Made by a program: the position numbers and the translations under genes
Shown: piece by piece, positions 48,377 to 55,870 of the stretch
Position numbering within the stretch: the first letter of the stretch is position 1
Layout of the letters: every line of letters begins with the position of its first letter
Assembly: GCF_001511835.1 (NCBI RefSeq)
Contig: NZ_LN997848.1
Location: 3,190,001 to 3,254,000 of the forward strand
Reading direction: 5' to 3'
DNA from: Magnetospirillum sp. XM-1
GTDB taxonomy: Bacteria > Pseudomonadota > Alphaproteobacteria > Rhodospirillales > Magnetospirillaceae
Length of the DNA: 64,000 nt
Notes under the pieces: model-generated
What the model was told of the DNA's origin: nothing
What the model saw: the letters and a program-made list of their open reading frames with translations, nothing else
The model's database searches: none

Positions 48377-50551
48377 TCAGATCAGATCCGGCGGAATTTT
48401 GGCCCGGACTTCCTCGGCCGGGCCGGCGAGACGCAGATAGCCGCCATCGAACACCAGGATACGGTCGGCGACCCGCAGATGGCTGGGGCGGTGGGTGACC
48501 ATGAAGATGGTGGACTGGCCGCGGAAATTCTCGATGGATTGCATGAAGGTGCGGTCGCCCTCGAAATCAAGGCCGTTGACCGGCTCGTCGAACAGCATGA
48601 TGGGGCTGCGCTTGAGATAACCGCGCGCCAGCGAGATCTTCTGGACGAAGCTGGTCGGCAGATGCTCCGAGGCGCCCTCGCCGATGCGGGTTTCCAGCCC
48701 GCGCGGCAGGGCCATGATCTCCTCCCACACATCCGCCTGGTCGCAGGCCCAGCGAATGTCGGCGTCGGTGGCGGTGGGATGGGCCAGCCGCAGGTTCTGT
48801 GCCACCGTTCCGAAGAACAGGTTACAGGTCTGCGGCGTATAGGAAATCATGTGCCGCATCTCGATGGGATCGATCTGGCGGATGTCGGTGGCGTCGATCT
48901 TCACCGCGCCGGCCTGGGGCGTGTAAAGGCCGAGCAGGACCTTGAGAATGGTGGACTTGCCCGAACCGTTGCGCCCCGTCACGCACACCACCTCGCCCGG
49001 CTCCACCTCGAAGGAGACGCCGACCAGGGCGGGGTCGGATTCGTTGTTGTAGCGCAACGAGACCCGCGAGAACACCACGCGGCCCTTGATGTTCTTCAAC
49101 GGCGCCACGATGGCCTTGGGATCGCGCTCGGGCTTGATGCCCATCAGGCCGTCGATCTGGCGGATCGATCCCCTCACCTGCTCCACCCGCTGCAGCATGG
49201 TGAAGCCGGTCTGCAGCGGCGACAGCACCCGCCACACCAGCATCATGGCGGCGATCAGGCCGCCGATGGACAGCGCCCCGTCGATGACGCCCAGCACGCC
49301 GACGATGATGGTGGCCAGGCCCGACGAGATGATCAGGATGTTCGACCCGGTGCTGATGGCCACCGAGAACATGCCGTTCTTGAATCCGCCCATGGCGGCG
49401 CGGGCCGACATTTCGCGGTAGCGCTTGACCCAGGTGTGCTCGGCGGCGGCCAGCTTGACGGCGCGCATCTTGCCCAGCGCCTCCACCAGGAATTCCTGGC
49501 GCCGCGATCCGGCGCGCGACGCGATGCCCACGTTCTTGCGCACCACCGGCATGACGGCCCAGCCGCCGACGATGAACAGAATGGTGCCGATCACCGGCAC
49601 CAGGGCGATCACGCCGCCCAGCAGGGCGATCACGGTGAAATAGAAGATGGCGAAGGGCAGTTCCATGAACACCGTGGCCAGTGGCCCGGTGAAGAACTCG
49701 CGCACCGATTCGAAGTCCTTGATGCGGGCCACCTGCGCGCCGATGGTGGCCCGCTCGGTGAAGCCCGGCGGCAGCGCGAGGATGTGCTGGAAGATGTTGT
49801 TGCCCATGATGTTGTCGAGCCGCGCGCCGACAAAGGCCAGGATGCGGGCCCGGACCTCGCGCAGCACCGCGTCGGCGGCCAGCGCCATGGTCACTCCGAT
49901 GGAGAGCGACACCAGCATGGAATAGGATTCGGCGCCGATCACCTTGTCGTAGACCGACATGGTGAACAGCGGGGTGCCCAGCGAGAAGACGTTGAGCACG
50001 AAGGTGACGAAGAACGCCTGCCAGTACAGGGGGCGAAACCGCTCGAGCACGCTCTGGAACCAGCTGGCGGGCTTGGCGGCCGCCGCATCGCCGCCCAGGT
50101 TGGTGAAGAAATAGGCCGTGCCCTTGACGCCCCTGGTGTCGAACTTGACGGTCAGCCCCTGGGCGCTGTCGAAAACCTCGGCCTCGCCCTCGTCGTCGAT
50201 TTTCTTCACCACCAGGGCGTGGCTCTCGTCGGGCAGGAACAGGCAGGGCAACAGGCGGGCGTCGATGATCTCCAGGTCCAGACGCTCGGGCCGGCTGGAA
50301 TAGTTCAGCGTCGCCATCACGTTGCGCAGGCCGGTCAAGTCCAGGTCGTTGGCGAAGTGCGGCAGGGATTCCGCCACATGGCGCGGATCGCCCTTCCACC
50401 CCAGCGACTTGAGCAGGGGCAACAGGCAGGCCGCCAGATCCGAGGTGGCGGAAAAACCGCCCAGCGCGTTCTGGGCCAGCTGCTGCTCGTACTGCTCGAT
50501 GGCCTGCTGGTTGGGCTTGCGCGCCGAAAGGCTGTTGTGGGCCGCGGTCAT
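48377..50551 (-). CDS. Type I secretion ABC transporter, subunit with degenerate C39-like domain
   Basis: A 724-residue exporter half: an N-terminal C39-peptidase-like domain (about residues 1-150) with no catalytic cysteine in the expected place, six membrane segments (about 160-460) and an ATPase domain. Walker A is TGRNGSGKST, Walker B IMLFDEP, and the H-loop reads VTHRPSH. The LSGGQ signature is replaced by LPTSFVQKISLARG. Such a C39-like domain usually binds rather than cuts the substrate, as in LapB-type systems. It overlaps the second ABC gene by 4 bases and is followed 1 base later by the membrane fusion gene. Confidence 0.9.
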   Translation of the reverse strand: MTAAHNSLSARKPNQQAIEQYEQQLAQNALGGFSATSDLAACLLPLLKSLGWKGDPRHVAESLPHFANDLDLTGLRNVMATLNYSSRPERLDLEIIDARLLPCLFLPDESHALVVKKIDDEGEAEVFDSAQGLTVKFDTRGVKGTAYFFTNLGGDAAAAKPASWFQSVLERFRPLYWQAFFVTFVLNVFSLGTPLFTMSVYDKVIGAESYSMLVSLSIGVTMALAADAVLREVRARILAFVGARLDNIMGNNIFQHILALPPGFTERATIGAQVARIKDFESVREFFTGPLATVFMELPFAIFYFTVIALLGGVIALVPVIGTILFIVGGWAVMPVVRKNVGIASRAGSRRQEFLVEALGKMRAVKLAAAEHTWVKRYREMSARAAMGGFKNGMFSVAISTGSNILIISSGLATIIVGVLGVIDGALSIGGLIAAMMLVWRVLSPLQTGFTMLQRVEQVRGSIRQIDGLMGIKPERDPKAIVAPLKNIKGRVVFSRVSLRYNNESDPALVGVSFEVEPGEVVCVTGRNGSGKSTILKVLLGLYTPQAGAVKIDATDIRQIDPIEMRHMISYTPQTCNLFFGTVAQNLRLAHPTATDADIRWACDQADVWEEIMALPRGLETRIGEGASEHLPTSFVQKISLARGYLKRSPIMLFDEPVNGLDFEGDRTFMQSIENFRGQSTIFMVTHRPSHLRVADRILVFDGGYLRLAGPAEEVRAKIPPDLI

Positions 50552-52326
50552 GCCGGCCCTCCCTGGGGCAGCAGGCCGGGAGGAGCCTCGGGCATGGGGG
50601 GCCGCTCCTCGCGCGGCGGCTTGGCCACCAACGTTCCGTCCTTCAGGTCGAACACCCGGTCCGCCAGCTTGACCAGCGACGGGCGCGGCGTGACCAGAAC
50701 CAGCGTGCGCTTGCCCTTGGCCCGTTCCAGCCAGACGCGCAGGAAATTGTCGCCGGTGGTGTCAACGGCGGTATTGGCCTCGTCGAACAGCACGACTCGG
50801 GGATTGTTGACCAGGGCGCGGGCGATGGCGATGCGCTGCTTGATGCCGCGCGGCAGGGAATCATAGGCGCCGTCGCCCACCGGCGTGTCGTAGCCGAGGG
50901 CCATGGTCGCCACCACCTCGTCCAGGCCGAGCAGCGCGGCGGTCTCGACCGCCACGTCGTCGAACTCCTTACGGTACATGGTGATGTTCTGCAAGATCGT
51001 GCCCTGGAACAGCACGCCCATCTGCGGCAGGAAGGCGATATGGTCGCGCACGCTCTGCGGCTCGAACATGGTCATGGGCTGGCCGTCCACCAGCACCTGC
51101 CCGGTGGTCGGCTTGATGGCGCCCTGCATCAGGGTCAGCAGGGTGGTCTTGCCGCTGCCGTTACCGCCCGAGATGGCGATGCACTCGCCCTCGGCGATCT
51201 TGATGGAAGCGTCGCGGATAATGATCGGCAGCTTCTCGCCGTAGCGGAAGCTGCAATCGATCAGTTCCAGCCCGCCCTTGCAGGCGGTCATCTTGGGCAG
51301 GTTCTTCTCGGATTCCGGCTTCAGCTTGAACAGCTCGGTCAGACGGTGGCGGGCCAGCATGAACGACTGGAAGCGGGTCCACACCCCCAGGGCCTTCTGG
51401 ATGGGCGCCATGGCGCGGCCGGCCAGCATGGAACAGGCGGCCAGGCCGCCGGTGGTCATCTCGCCGTTCAGCACCACCAGGGCGCCGAACATGGCGACGC
51501 AGACGGTGGTCGCCTGCGAGAAGAACGAGGAAATGCCCATGGCGGTCGAGGAATTGAGCGCCACCTGATAGGCCCCTTCGGCGCAGGTCTCCTGCAGCCG
51601 CTCGTAGCGGCGCACCATCTGGGCCTCCATGGCGAAGGCCTTGACGCTGTGAATGCCGCCCAGCACCTCGATGATGAAGTTGAAACGGCGGTCGTCGGCG
51701 GTCATGCGCTTTTGCAAAGCGGCGCGCAGCTTGCCGCCTAAGATGACGGCGGTGATGCAGAACAGCACCAGGATGGTGATGGGGACCAGGACCAGAATGC
51801 CGCCCATCATGCCCACCAGGCTGAGATAGAGCACGGCGAACGGCAGATCGAGCAAGGTCAGCATGGCCTGGCCCGCATAGAACTCGCGGACCGTGGACAG
51901 GGAGTTCATGCGCTCGAGATGGGCGCCGGACCCGTCCTTCTCGAACTCGTCCACGCCGGCCATCACCAGATGGGTCAGCGCGGTGCAGCCGGCATTGTGC
52001 TCGAACTTCGCCCCCACCCAGCCGGTGATCCACGAACGGCAGAAATTCAGCGACGATTCCAGCAGCAGGGCGGCAAACACCGCCCCCATCAGGAAGACCA
52101 TGGTGCCCACCGACTTGTTGGGCAGGATACGGTCGTAGACCTGCAGCAGGGCCATGGGCAGCGCCAGGCCGAGGACGTTGAGAAACAGCGACGCCACCGC
52201 AAGGTCGAACAGATTGCTCTTCAGGGTGGAAAGCGAGGCGATGCTGAAAGCGGGCTGCTCAGCTTTCTTGGCGCCCTCATCGGGCGCGGCCGCACCCGCG
52301 GTCTGCCCGGCCACGGGGTCACTCAT
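50548..52326 (-). CDS. Type I secretion ABC transporter, second subunit with incomplete catalytic site
   Basis: A 592-residue exporter half without a peptidase-like domain: a charged lead, six membrane segments (about residues 35-320) and an ATPase domain (about 355-580). Walker A is SGGNGSGKTT and the Walker B aspartate and glutamate are present (VVLFDEA). The switch histidine is missing: the H-loop reads VTPRPSL, and the signature is LPRGIKQRIA. It most likely forms a heterodimer with the ABC subunit at 48377-50551, whose start it overlaps. It is the first gene of the secretion unit, reading from about 52326. Confidence 0.9.
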   Translation of the reverse strand: MSDPVAGQTAGAAAPDEGAKKAEQPAFSIASLSTLKSNLFDLAVASLFLNVLGLALPMALLQVYDRILPNKSVGTMVFLMGAVFAALLLESSLNFCRSWITGWVGAKFEHNAGCTALTHLVMAGVDEFEKDGSGAHLERMNSLSTVREFYAGQAMLTLLDLPFAVLYLSLVGMMGGILVLVPITILVLFCITAVILGGKLRAALQKRMTADDRRFNFIIEVLGGIHSVKAFAMEAQMVRRYERLQETCAEGAYQVALNSSTAMGISSFFSQATTVCVAMFGALVVLNGEMTTGGLAACSMLAGRAMAPIQKALGVWTRFQSFMLARHRLTELFKLKPESEKNLPKMTACKGGLELIDCSFRYGEKLPIIIRDASIKIAEGECIAISGGNGSGKTTLLTLMQGAIKPTTGQVLVDGQPMTMFEPQSVRDHIAFLPQMGVLFQGTILQNITMYRKEFDDVAVETAALLGLDEVVATMALGYDTPVGDGAYDSLPRGIKQRIAIARALVNNPRVVLFDEANTAVDTTGDNFLRVWLERAKGKRTLVLVTPRPSLVKLADRVFDLKDGTLVAKPPREERPPMPEAPPGLLPQGGPA

Positions 52327-52397
52327 GCGTAAGCATCACGGGCTGCAAGCTCGCGCTCCCTCGCCACCAACAAAACCAGCCGCCCCCTGCCCCGTCG

Positions 52398-52425
52398 GCA
52401 TGCGGGAGAATAGCGCTCCGCATGC
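52398..52425. repeat. Imperfect palindrome between the secretion unit and argE
   Basis: GCATGCGG at 52398-52405 pairs with CCGCATGC at 52418-52425; the inner GAG/CTC continues with a single bulge. It lies in the divergent gap of about 166 bases and could be an operator or hairpin. A -10-like TATTGGATAT region (52441 onward) follows for argE. Confidence 0.4.
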
Positions 52426-52492
52426 GTAATAACCACAAGATATTGGATATACCTCGACGTACGGGACTGGCCTTCCGGCTACAAGGGGCCGT

Positions 52493-53707
52493 ATGATGGC
52501 GGCACTGCGCAAAGCCTCCCAGAGCGAGAACGGGTCCTTGAGCGAACATGCCGAAACGCCCCTGCCGGCCAGCATCGAAACGATCGAGAAATTAATCGCG
52601 ATCGATACTACAAGTTACAAGACTAATTTACAGTTAATCGATCTGGCGGAGGAAATCCTTTCCGGTCTTAGGGCTTCTGTGCGCAGGACTTTTGACAAGT
52701 CTCGAAACAAGGCGAATATCTTTGCCACGATTGGCCCCGATGATATTCCTGGAATAGTTCTATCGGGTCATACCGACGTGGTCCCCGTGGATGGCCAGAA
52801 CTGGTCGGCCGACCCGTTCCGCCTGCGCCGGGCCGACGGTAAATTGTACGGCCGCGGCACCGCCGACATGAAAAGCTTCATCGCCGCCTGCCTGGCGCTC
52901 GCCCCCGAATTCGCCGCCGCGCCGCTGAAGATGCCGATTCATTTCGCCTTTTCCTACGACGAGGAGGTGGGCTGCGTCGGCGTCCGCCGGCTGATCGACG
53001 ATCTGGCGCACCTGCCGGTCCAGCCCCGGCTGTGCATCGTCGGCGAGCCCACCGAGATGAAGGCGGTGATCGGCCACAAGGGCAAGAAAAGCGTGCGCTG
53101 CCACGTGGAAGGGCACGAATGCCATTCGGCCCTGAACCACCAAGGCGTCAACGCCGTCGAGATCGCCGCCGAAATGGTGGTCAAACTGCGGGCCATGCAG
53201 CGGCGCATCCGTGAAAGCGGCCCCTTCGACCATGGCTACCAGCCGCCCTACACCACCGTTCATACCGGCACCATGCAGGGCGGCACGGCACTCAACATTG
53301 TTCCCAAATCCTGCTCGTTTGAGTTCGAGATCCGCAACCTGCCCGATCACGACCCGGAGGAACTGATGGCCGAGGTGCGCGGCTGGGCCCAGGATCTGGT
53401 GCCCGAGATGCTGGGTGTCAGCGAAGCCAGCGGCATCACCTTGGACGAGCACAATTCGACGCCGGGTCTCGGCATGGACGAGATGGACGCCGCCGTCCGT
53501 CTGGTCTGCGCCCTGTCGGGCTCCAACCAGACCAGCAAGGTGGCCTTCACCACCGAGGCCGGGCTGTTCCAGCAGGCCGGCATTCCGGCGGTGGTCTGCG
53601 GCCCCGGCAGCATCACCCAGGCCCATCGCCCCGACGAATTCATCACCGTCGAGCAGGTCGCCAAGTGCGAGGATTTCCTGCGGCGCCTTATCGCTCACAT
53701 GTGTTAA
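52493..53707 (+). CDS. argE: Acetylornithine deacetylase
   Basis: A 404-residue M20-family di-metal hydrolase releasing ornithine from N-acetylornithine. Motifs: VLSGHTDVVPVDGQNW (His93), YGRGTADMKSF, and the catalytic pair in YDEEVGCVGVRR; the dimerisation domain has KGKKSVRCHVEGHECHS. AAGGGG precedes the ATG at 52493. A lead of about 30 residues is longer than in most relatives. Bases about 52590-52780 are clearly lower in GC, with codons such as TTA, ATA and TCT, unlike the rest of the gene. Its end is 9 bases from the convergent methyltransferase stop. Confidence 0.88.
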   Translation: MMAALRKASQSENGSLSEHAETPLPASIETIEKLIAIDTTSYKTNLQLIDLAEEILSGLRASVRRTFDKSRNKANIFATIGPDDIPGIVLSGHTDVVPVDGQNWSADPFRLRRADGKLYGRGTADMKSFIAACLALAPEFAAAPLKMPIHFAFSYDEEVGCVGVRRLIDDLAHLPVQPRLCIVGEPTEMKAVIGHKGKKSVRCHVEGHECHSALNHQGVNAVEIAAEMVVKLRAMQRRIRESGPFDHGYQPPYTTVHTGTMQGGTALNIVPKSCSFEFEIRNLPDHDPEELMAEVRGWAQDLVPEMLGVSEASGITLDEHNSTPGLGMDEMDAAVRLVCALSGSNQTSKVAFTTEAGLFQQAGIPAVVCGPGSITQAHRPDEFITVEQVAKCEDFLRRLIAHMC

Positions 53708-53716
53708 ATCAACACA

Positions 53717-54538
53717 CTAACGACGCTTCTTGATGTTCAGCCAGAATGACGTGCTGGGCGCCGGGAAGGCGTTGGTGCCGATGGCCTGCCACAGCGGGCC
53801 CAGGCGGGCCGACAATTGCGGGTCCTGCACCACGGCGTAATTGGGAAAGGCCGGCTCCAGCCACTTGGCCTCGCCCAGCAGCAGGGCGGCCAGGATGTAC
53901 TGCTCGTTGTACATCAGCCCCTCGGCGGCCGGCGGGTAGTCGTAGGGCAGGTAGACGTCGTGGACATGGACGATGACGCCGGGCGGCAATTCGGGCAGCA
54001 CTTCCAGGAACAGGGCGGTGACGTCGGAATTCTCGAGCGAGCGGTGCGACGAATCGATGAACAGGATGTCGCCCGGCTTGAGCCGCGAGAACACCGACGG
54101 GTCGATGAACTCGGCCGGCGCCCGGATCACCTCGTCGCACAGCGAATCCACCTCGGCACGGGGCTCGGGATCGATGGAGACGATCTTGGTGCGCAGGCGC
54201 CGCGCCGTAATGGCGTGACGGGCGAACTTGGTGGAATTGCCCGAGCCGATCTCGATCAGCAGGCGCGGATCGTGCCGGGCCAGCATGCCGGTCAGCATCA
54301 TGCCGTCCAGCGCGCTGAACCAGGGATTCATCCAGCGGGGACCGGGGGCCTCGTCGGGCTCTTCCAGCGGAATGGCGGCGAAGTGCTCGGCCAGGCCCAG
54401 CAGATGGTCGATGCGCCGGACGTATTCTGCCTTTTGCCGGCCGATGATCTCGGACAGGCGGGGATGGGTCGGCCGGCCAAAGCCCCAGCGCGGCTGGCAG
54501 GTATAGCCGTAATTGCCGATCTTGATCTTGGCGGTCAC
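53717..54538 (-). CDS. Class I SAM-dependent methyltransferase-like protein
   Basis: A 273-residue protein with a Rossmann-type methyltransferase core (about residues 85-235): the SAM loop is LIEIGSGNSTKFARH, the acidic ribose contact IVSIDPEP, and post-motifs LFIDSSHRSLENSD and GVIVHVHDVYLPYDYPP. The pattern fits Methyltransf_24-like proteins often linked to glycan or polysaccharide modification. N-terminal extension of about 80 residues is charged. Substrate unknown. It faces argE and follows the cytochrome c gene by about 70 bases on the other side. Confidence 0.75.
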   Translation of the reverse strand: MTAKIKIGNYGYTCQPRWGFGRPTHPRLSEIIGRQKAEYVRRIDHLLGLAEHFAAIPLEEPDEAPGPRWMNPWFSALDGMMLTGMLARHDPRLLIEIGSGNSTKFARHAITARRLRTKIVSIDPEPRAEVDSLCDEVIRAPAEFIDPSVFSRLKPGDILFIDSSHRSLENSDVTALFLEVLPELPPGVIVHVHDVYLPYDYPPAAEGLMYNEQYILAALLLGEAKWLEPAFPNYAVVQDPQLSARLGPLWQAIGTNAFPAPSTSFWLNIKKRR

Positions 54539-54609
54539 TTAAATTCCCTTCCCCGGCGATATCAGCGCGCCTTCTGATACCATCAAGCCGCCCCCGCCGG
54601 TAGCCGCTA

Positions 54610-55050
54610 TCAACGCTTCAGCATGGCGGCGCGGCGTTCCTGGATGTCGGCGGGCCAGGTGGATTCGATGTAGGACAGCACCGCCTTGATCTCGGTGTCC
54701 GACAGGGTGCCGACGAAGCTGGGCATGGCCGTCTTGTAGCCGGGCGGCGCGAAACGGGCCATGCCATGCTTGATGATGGCGAACAGCTGGTCCTCGGGAT
54801 GGTGCCAGGTATGGCCGGAAGCGTCGTGGGGCGGAGCGGGAAGCTCGCCGGTGGGCTTCCTGGTCTGCCACTCGGCCTCGCCCTTGAGGTCGTGGCCGTG
54901 GCACGAGGCGCAATGCAGGTTGTACAGGTCGTAGCCGAGAGCCACCTGCCGTGCGTCCTGGGGATTGATGCCATAGCCGCGGGGCCACCAGACCCAGGCC
55001 GCGACGCCGGTCACCGATCCCACCAACAAGGCCAACACCAACCCGCGCAT
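54610..55050 (-). CDS. Membrane-anchored or secreted class I cytochrome c
   Basis: A 146-residue monoheme cytochrome c. An N-terminal hydrophobic segment (MRGLVLALLVGSVTGVAAWV) serves as signal anchor. The heme site is CASCH and the distal ligand methionine is in KTAMPSFVGTLSD; a C-terminal helix with IKAVLSYIESTWP completes the fold. GGGGGA precedes the ATG at 55050. It probably shuttles electrons in the periplasm; its partner is not nearby. It is divergent from the ACT-domain gene with a dyad between. Confidence 0.9.
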   Translation of the reverse strand: MRGLVLALLVGSVTGVAAWVWWPRGYGINPQDARQVALGYDLYNLHCASCHGHDLKGEAEWQTRKPTGELPAPPHDASGHTWHHPEDQLFAIIKHGMARFAPPGYKTAMPSFVGTLSDTEIKAVLSYIESTWPADIQERRAAMLKR

Positions 55051-55078
55051 GCGTCCCCCGCGATTTACACGTCGATTA

Positions 55079-55099
55079 TAACCCCATGTCTCGGGGTTA
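55079..55099. promoter_or_regulatory. Dyad TAACCCC-N7-GGGGTTA between divergent genes
   Basis: A perfect 7-base inverted repeat with a 7-base centre lies 29 bases from the cytochrome c start and about 66 from the ACT-domain gene start. It could be an operator for either promoter. No regulator is suggested by the sequence. Confidence 0.4.
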
Positions 55100-55164
55100 A
55101 CAAATGTCAGAACCTGACGCATGATAGGGAATTCAGGCGTTTGCGACCCTTGCGAGAGGCTCCC

Positions 55165-55677
55165 ATGGCAACCGTGCTCGTTTCCGTATTCTGTTCCGAC
55201 CGCACCGGGCTGGTGGCCGCCATCACCGGGCGGCTTTTCGACCTGGGCGCCGATCTGGGAGACACCAGCTTCGCCATGCTGGGCAGCGGCGCCGAGTTCA
55301 CCTCGGTCTGCGACCTGCCGGCCTCGGTGTCGGCCGAGGAGGTGGAAAGCGACCTTTCCCGCCTGCCCCTGCTGGCCGGCGCACGCATCTCCGTCCGCTC
55401 CTTCGAGCTGGACGCCGCCCACGGCCCGGCCGGGACCATCACCCACCGCGTGGTGGTGTCGGGCGGCGACCGCCCCGGCCTGGTGGCCCGCCTGTCCGAG
55501 GTGTTCGGCGAGTTCCAGGCCAATATCGTGCGCATGGACGCCCAAAGGCTGCCGGAACAGGGAATCTACGTCACCCGCTTCTCGGTCTGCATTCCCACCC
55601 GCGCCGAGGCCTGCCTCACCACCGTCGCCAACACCGCCGGCGAGATGAATCTGGCCTGCGCCGTCGAGGCCGTGTGA
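55165..55677 (+). CDS. Double ACT-domain protein (GcvR-like)
   Basis: A 170-residue protein made of two ACT domains (about residues 3-75 and 92-165), VLVSVFCSDRTGLVAAITGR and HRVVVSGGDRPGLVARLSEV being the paired first strands and helices. The GcvR/glycine-cleavage regulator type is the closest match; ACT pairs bind amino acids and adjust enzyme or regulator activity. The ATG at 55165 is preceded by GAGAGG. Its stop overlaps the next ATG by one base (TGATG), and putA follows, so an amino-acid-sensing role near proline catabolism is plausible. Confidence 0.85.
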   Translation: MATVLVSVFCSDRTGLVAAITGRLFDLGADLGDTSFAMLGSGAEFTSVCDLPASVSAEEVESDLSRLPLLAGARISVRSFELDAAHGPAGTITHRVVVSGGDRPGLVARLSEVFGEFQANIVRMDAQRLPEQGIYVTRFSVCIPTRAEACLTTVANTAGEMNLACAVEAV

Positions 55678-55862
55678 TGGACGCCAACATGGGAGGCAAG
55701 GACCGCCTGATCCGCGTCGCGGTCGGACTGGCCATGATCGGGATGGCCATGGCCGACCTGATCGGGCCGTGGGGCTGGATCGGCATCGTGCCGCTGGTCT
55801 CGGCGGCCTTGGGCTGGTGCCCGGTCTACATGGCGGTCGGCCTGTCGACCCGCGACGACTAG
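55677..55862 (+). CDS. Small inner-membrane protein, DUF2892 (YgaP-like)
   Basis: A 61-residue protein with one or two hydrophobic segments (LIRVAVGLAMIGMAMADLIG and WIGIVPLVSAALGW) and the conserved CPVY motif before a short polar tail, the pattern of DUF2892. The family's job is unknown. The ATG at 55677 shares a base with the ACT-gene stop; GTG 55674 is also possible. It ends 8 bases before putA, so all three are one operon. Confidence 0.85.
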   Translation: MDANMGGKDRLIRVAVGLAMIGMAMADLIGPWGWIGIVPLVSAALGWCPVYMAVGLSTRDD

Positions 55863-55870
55863 CCGCCATC

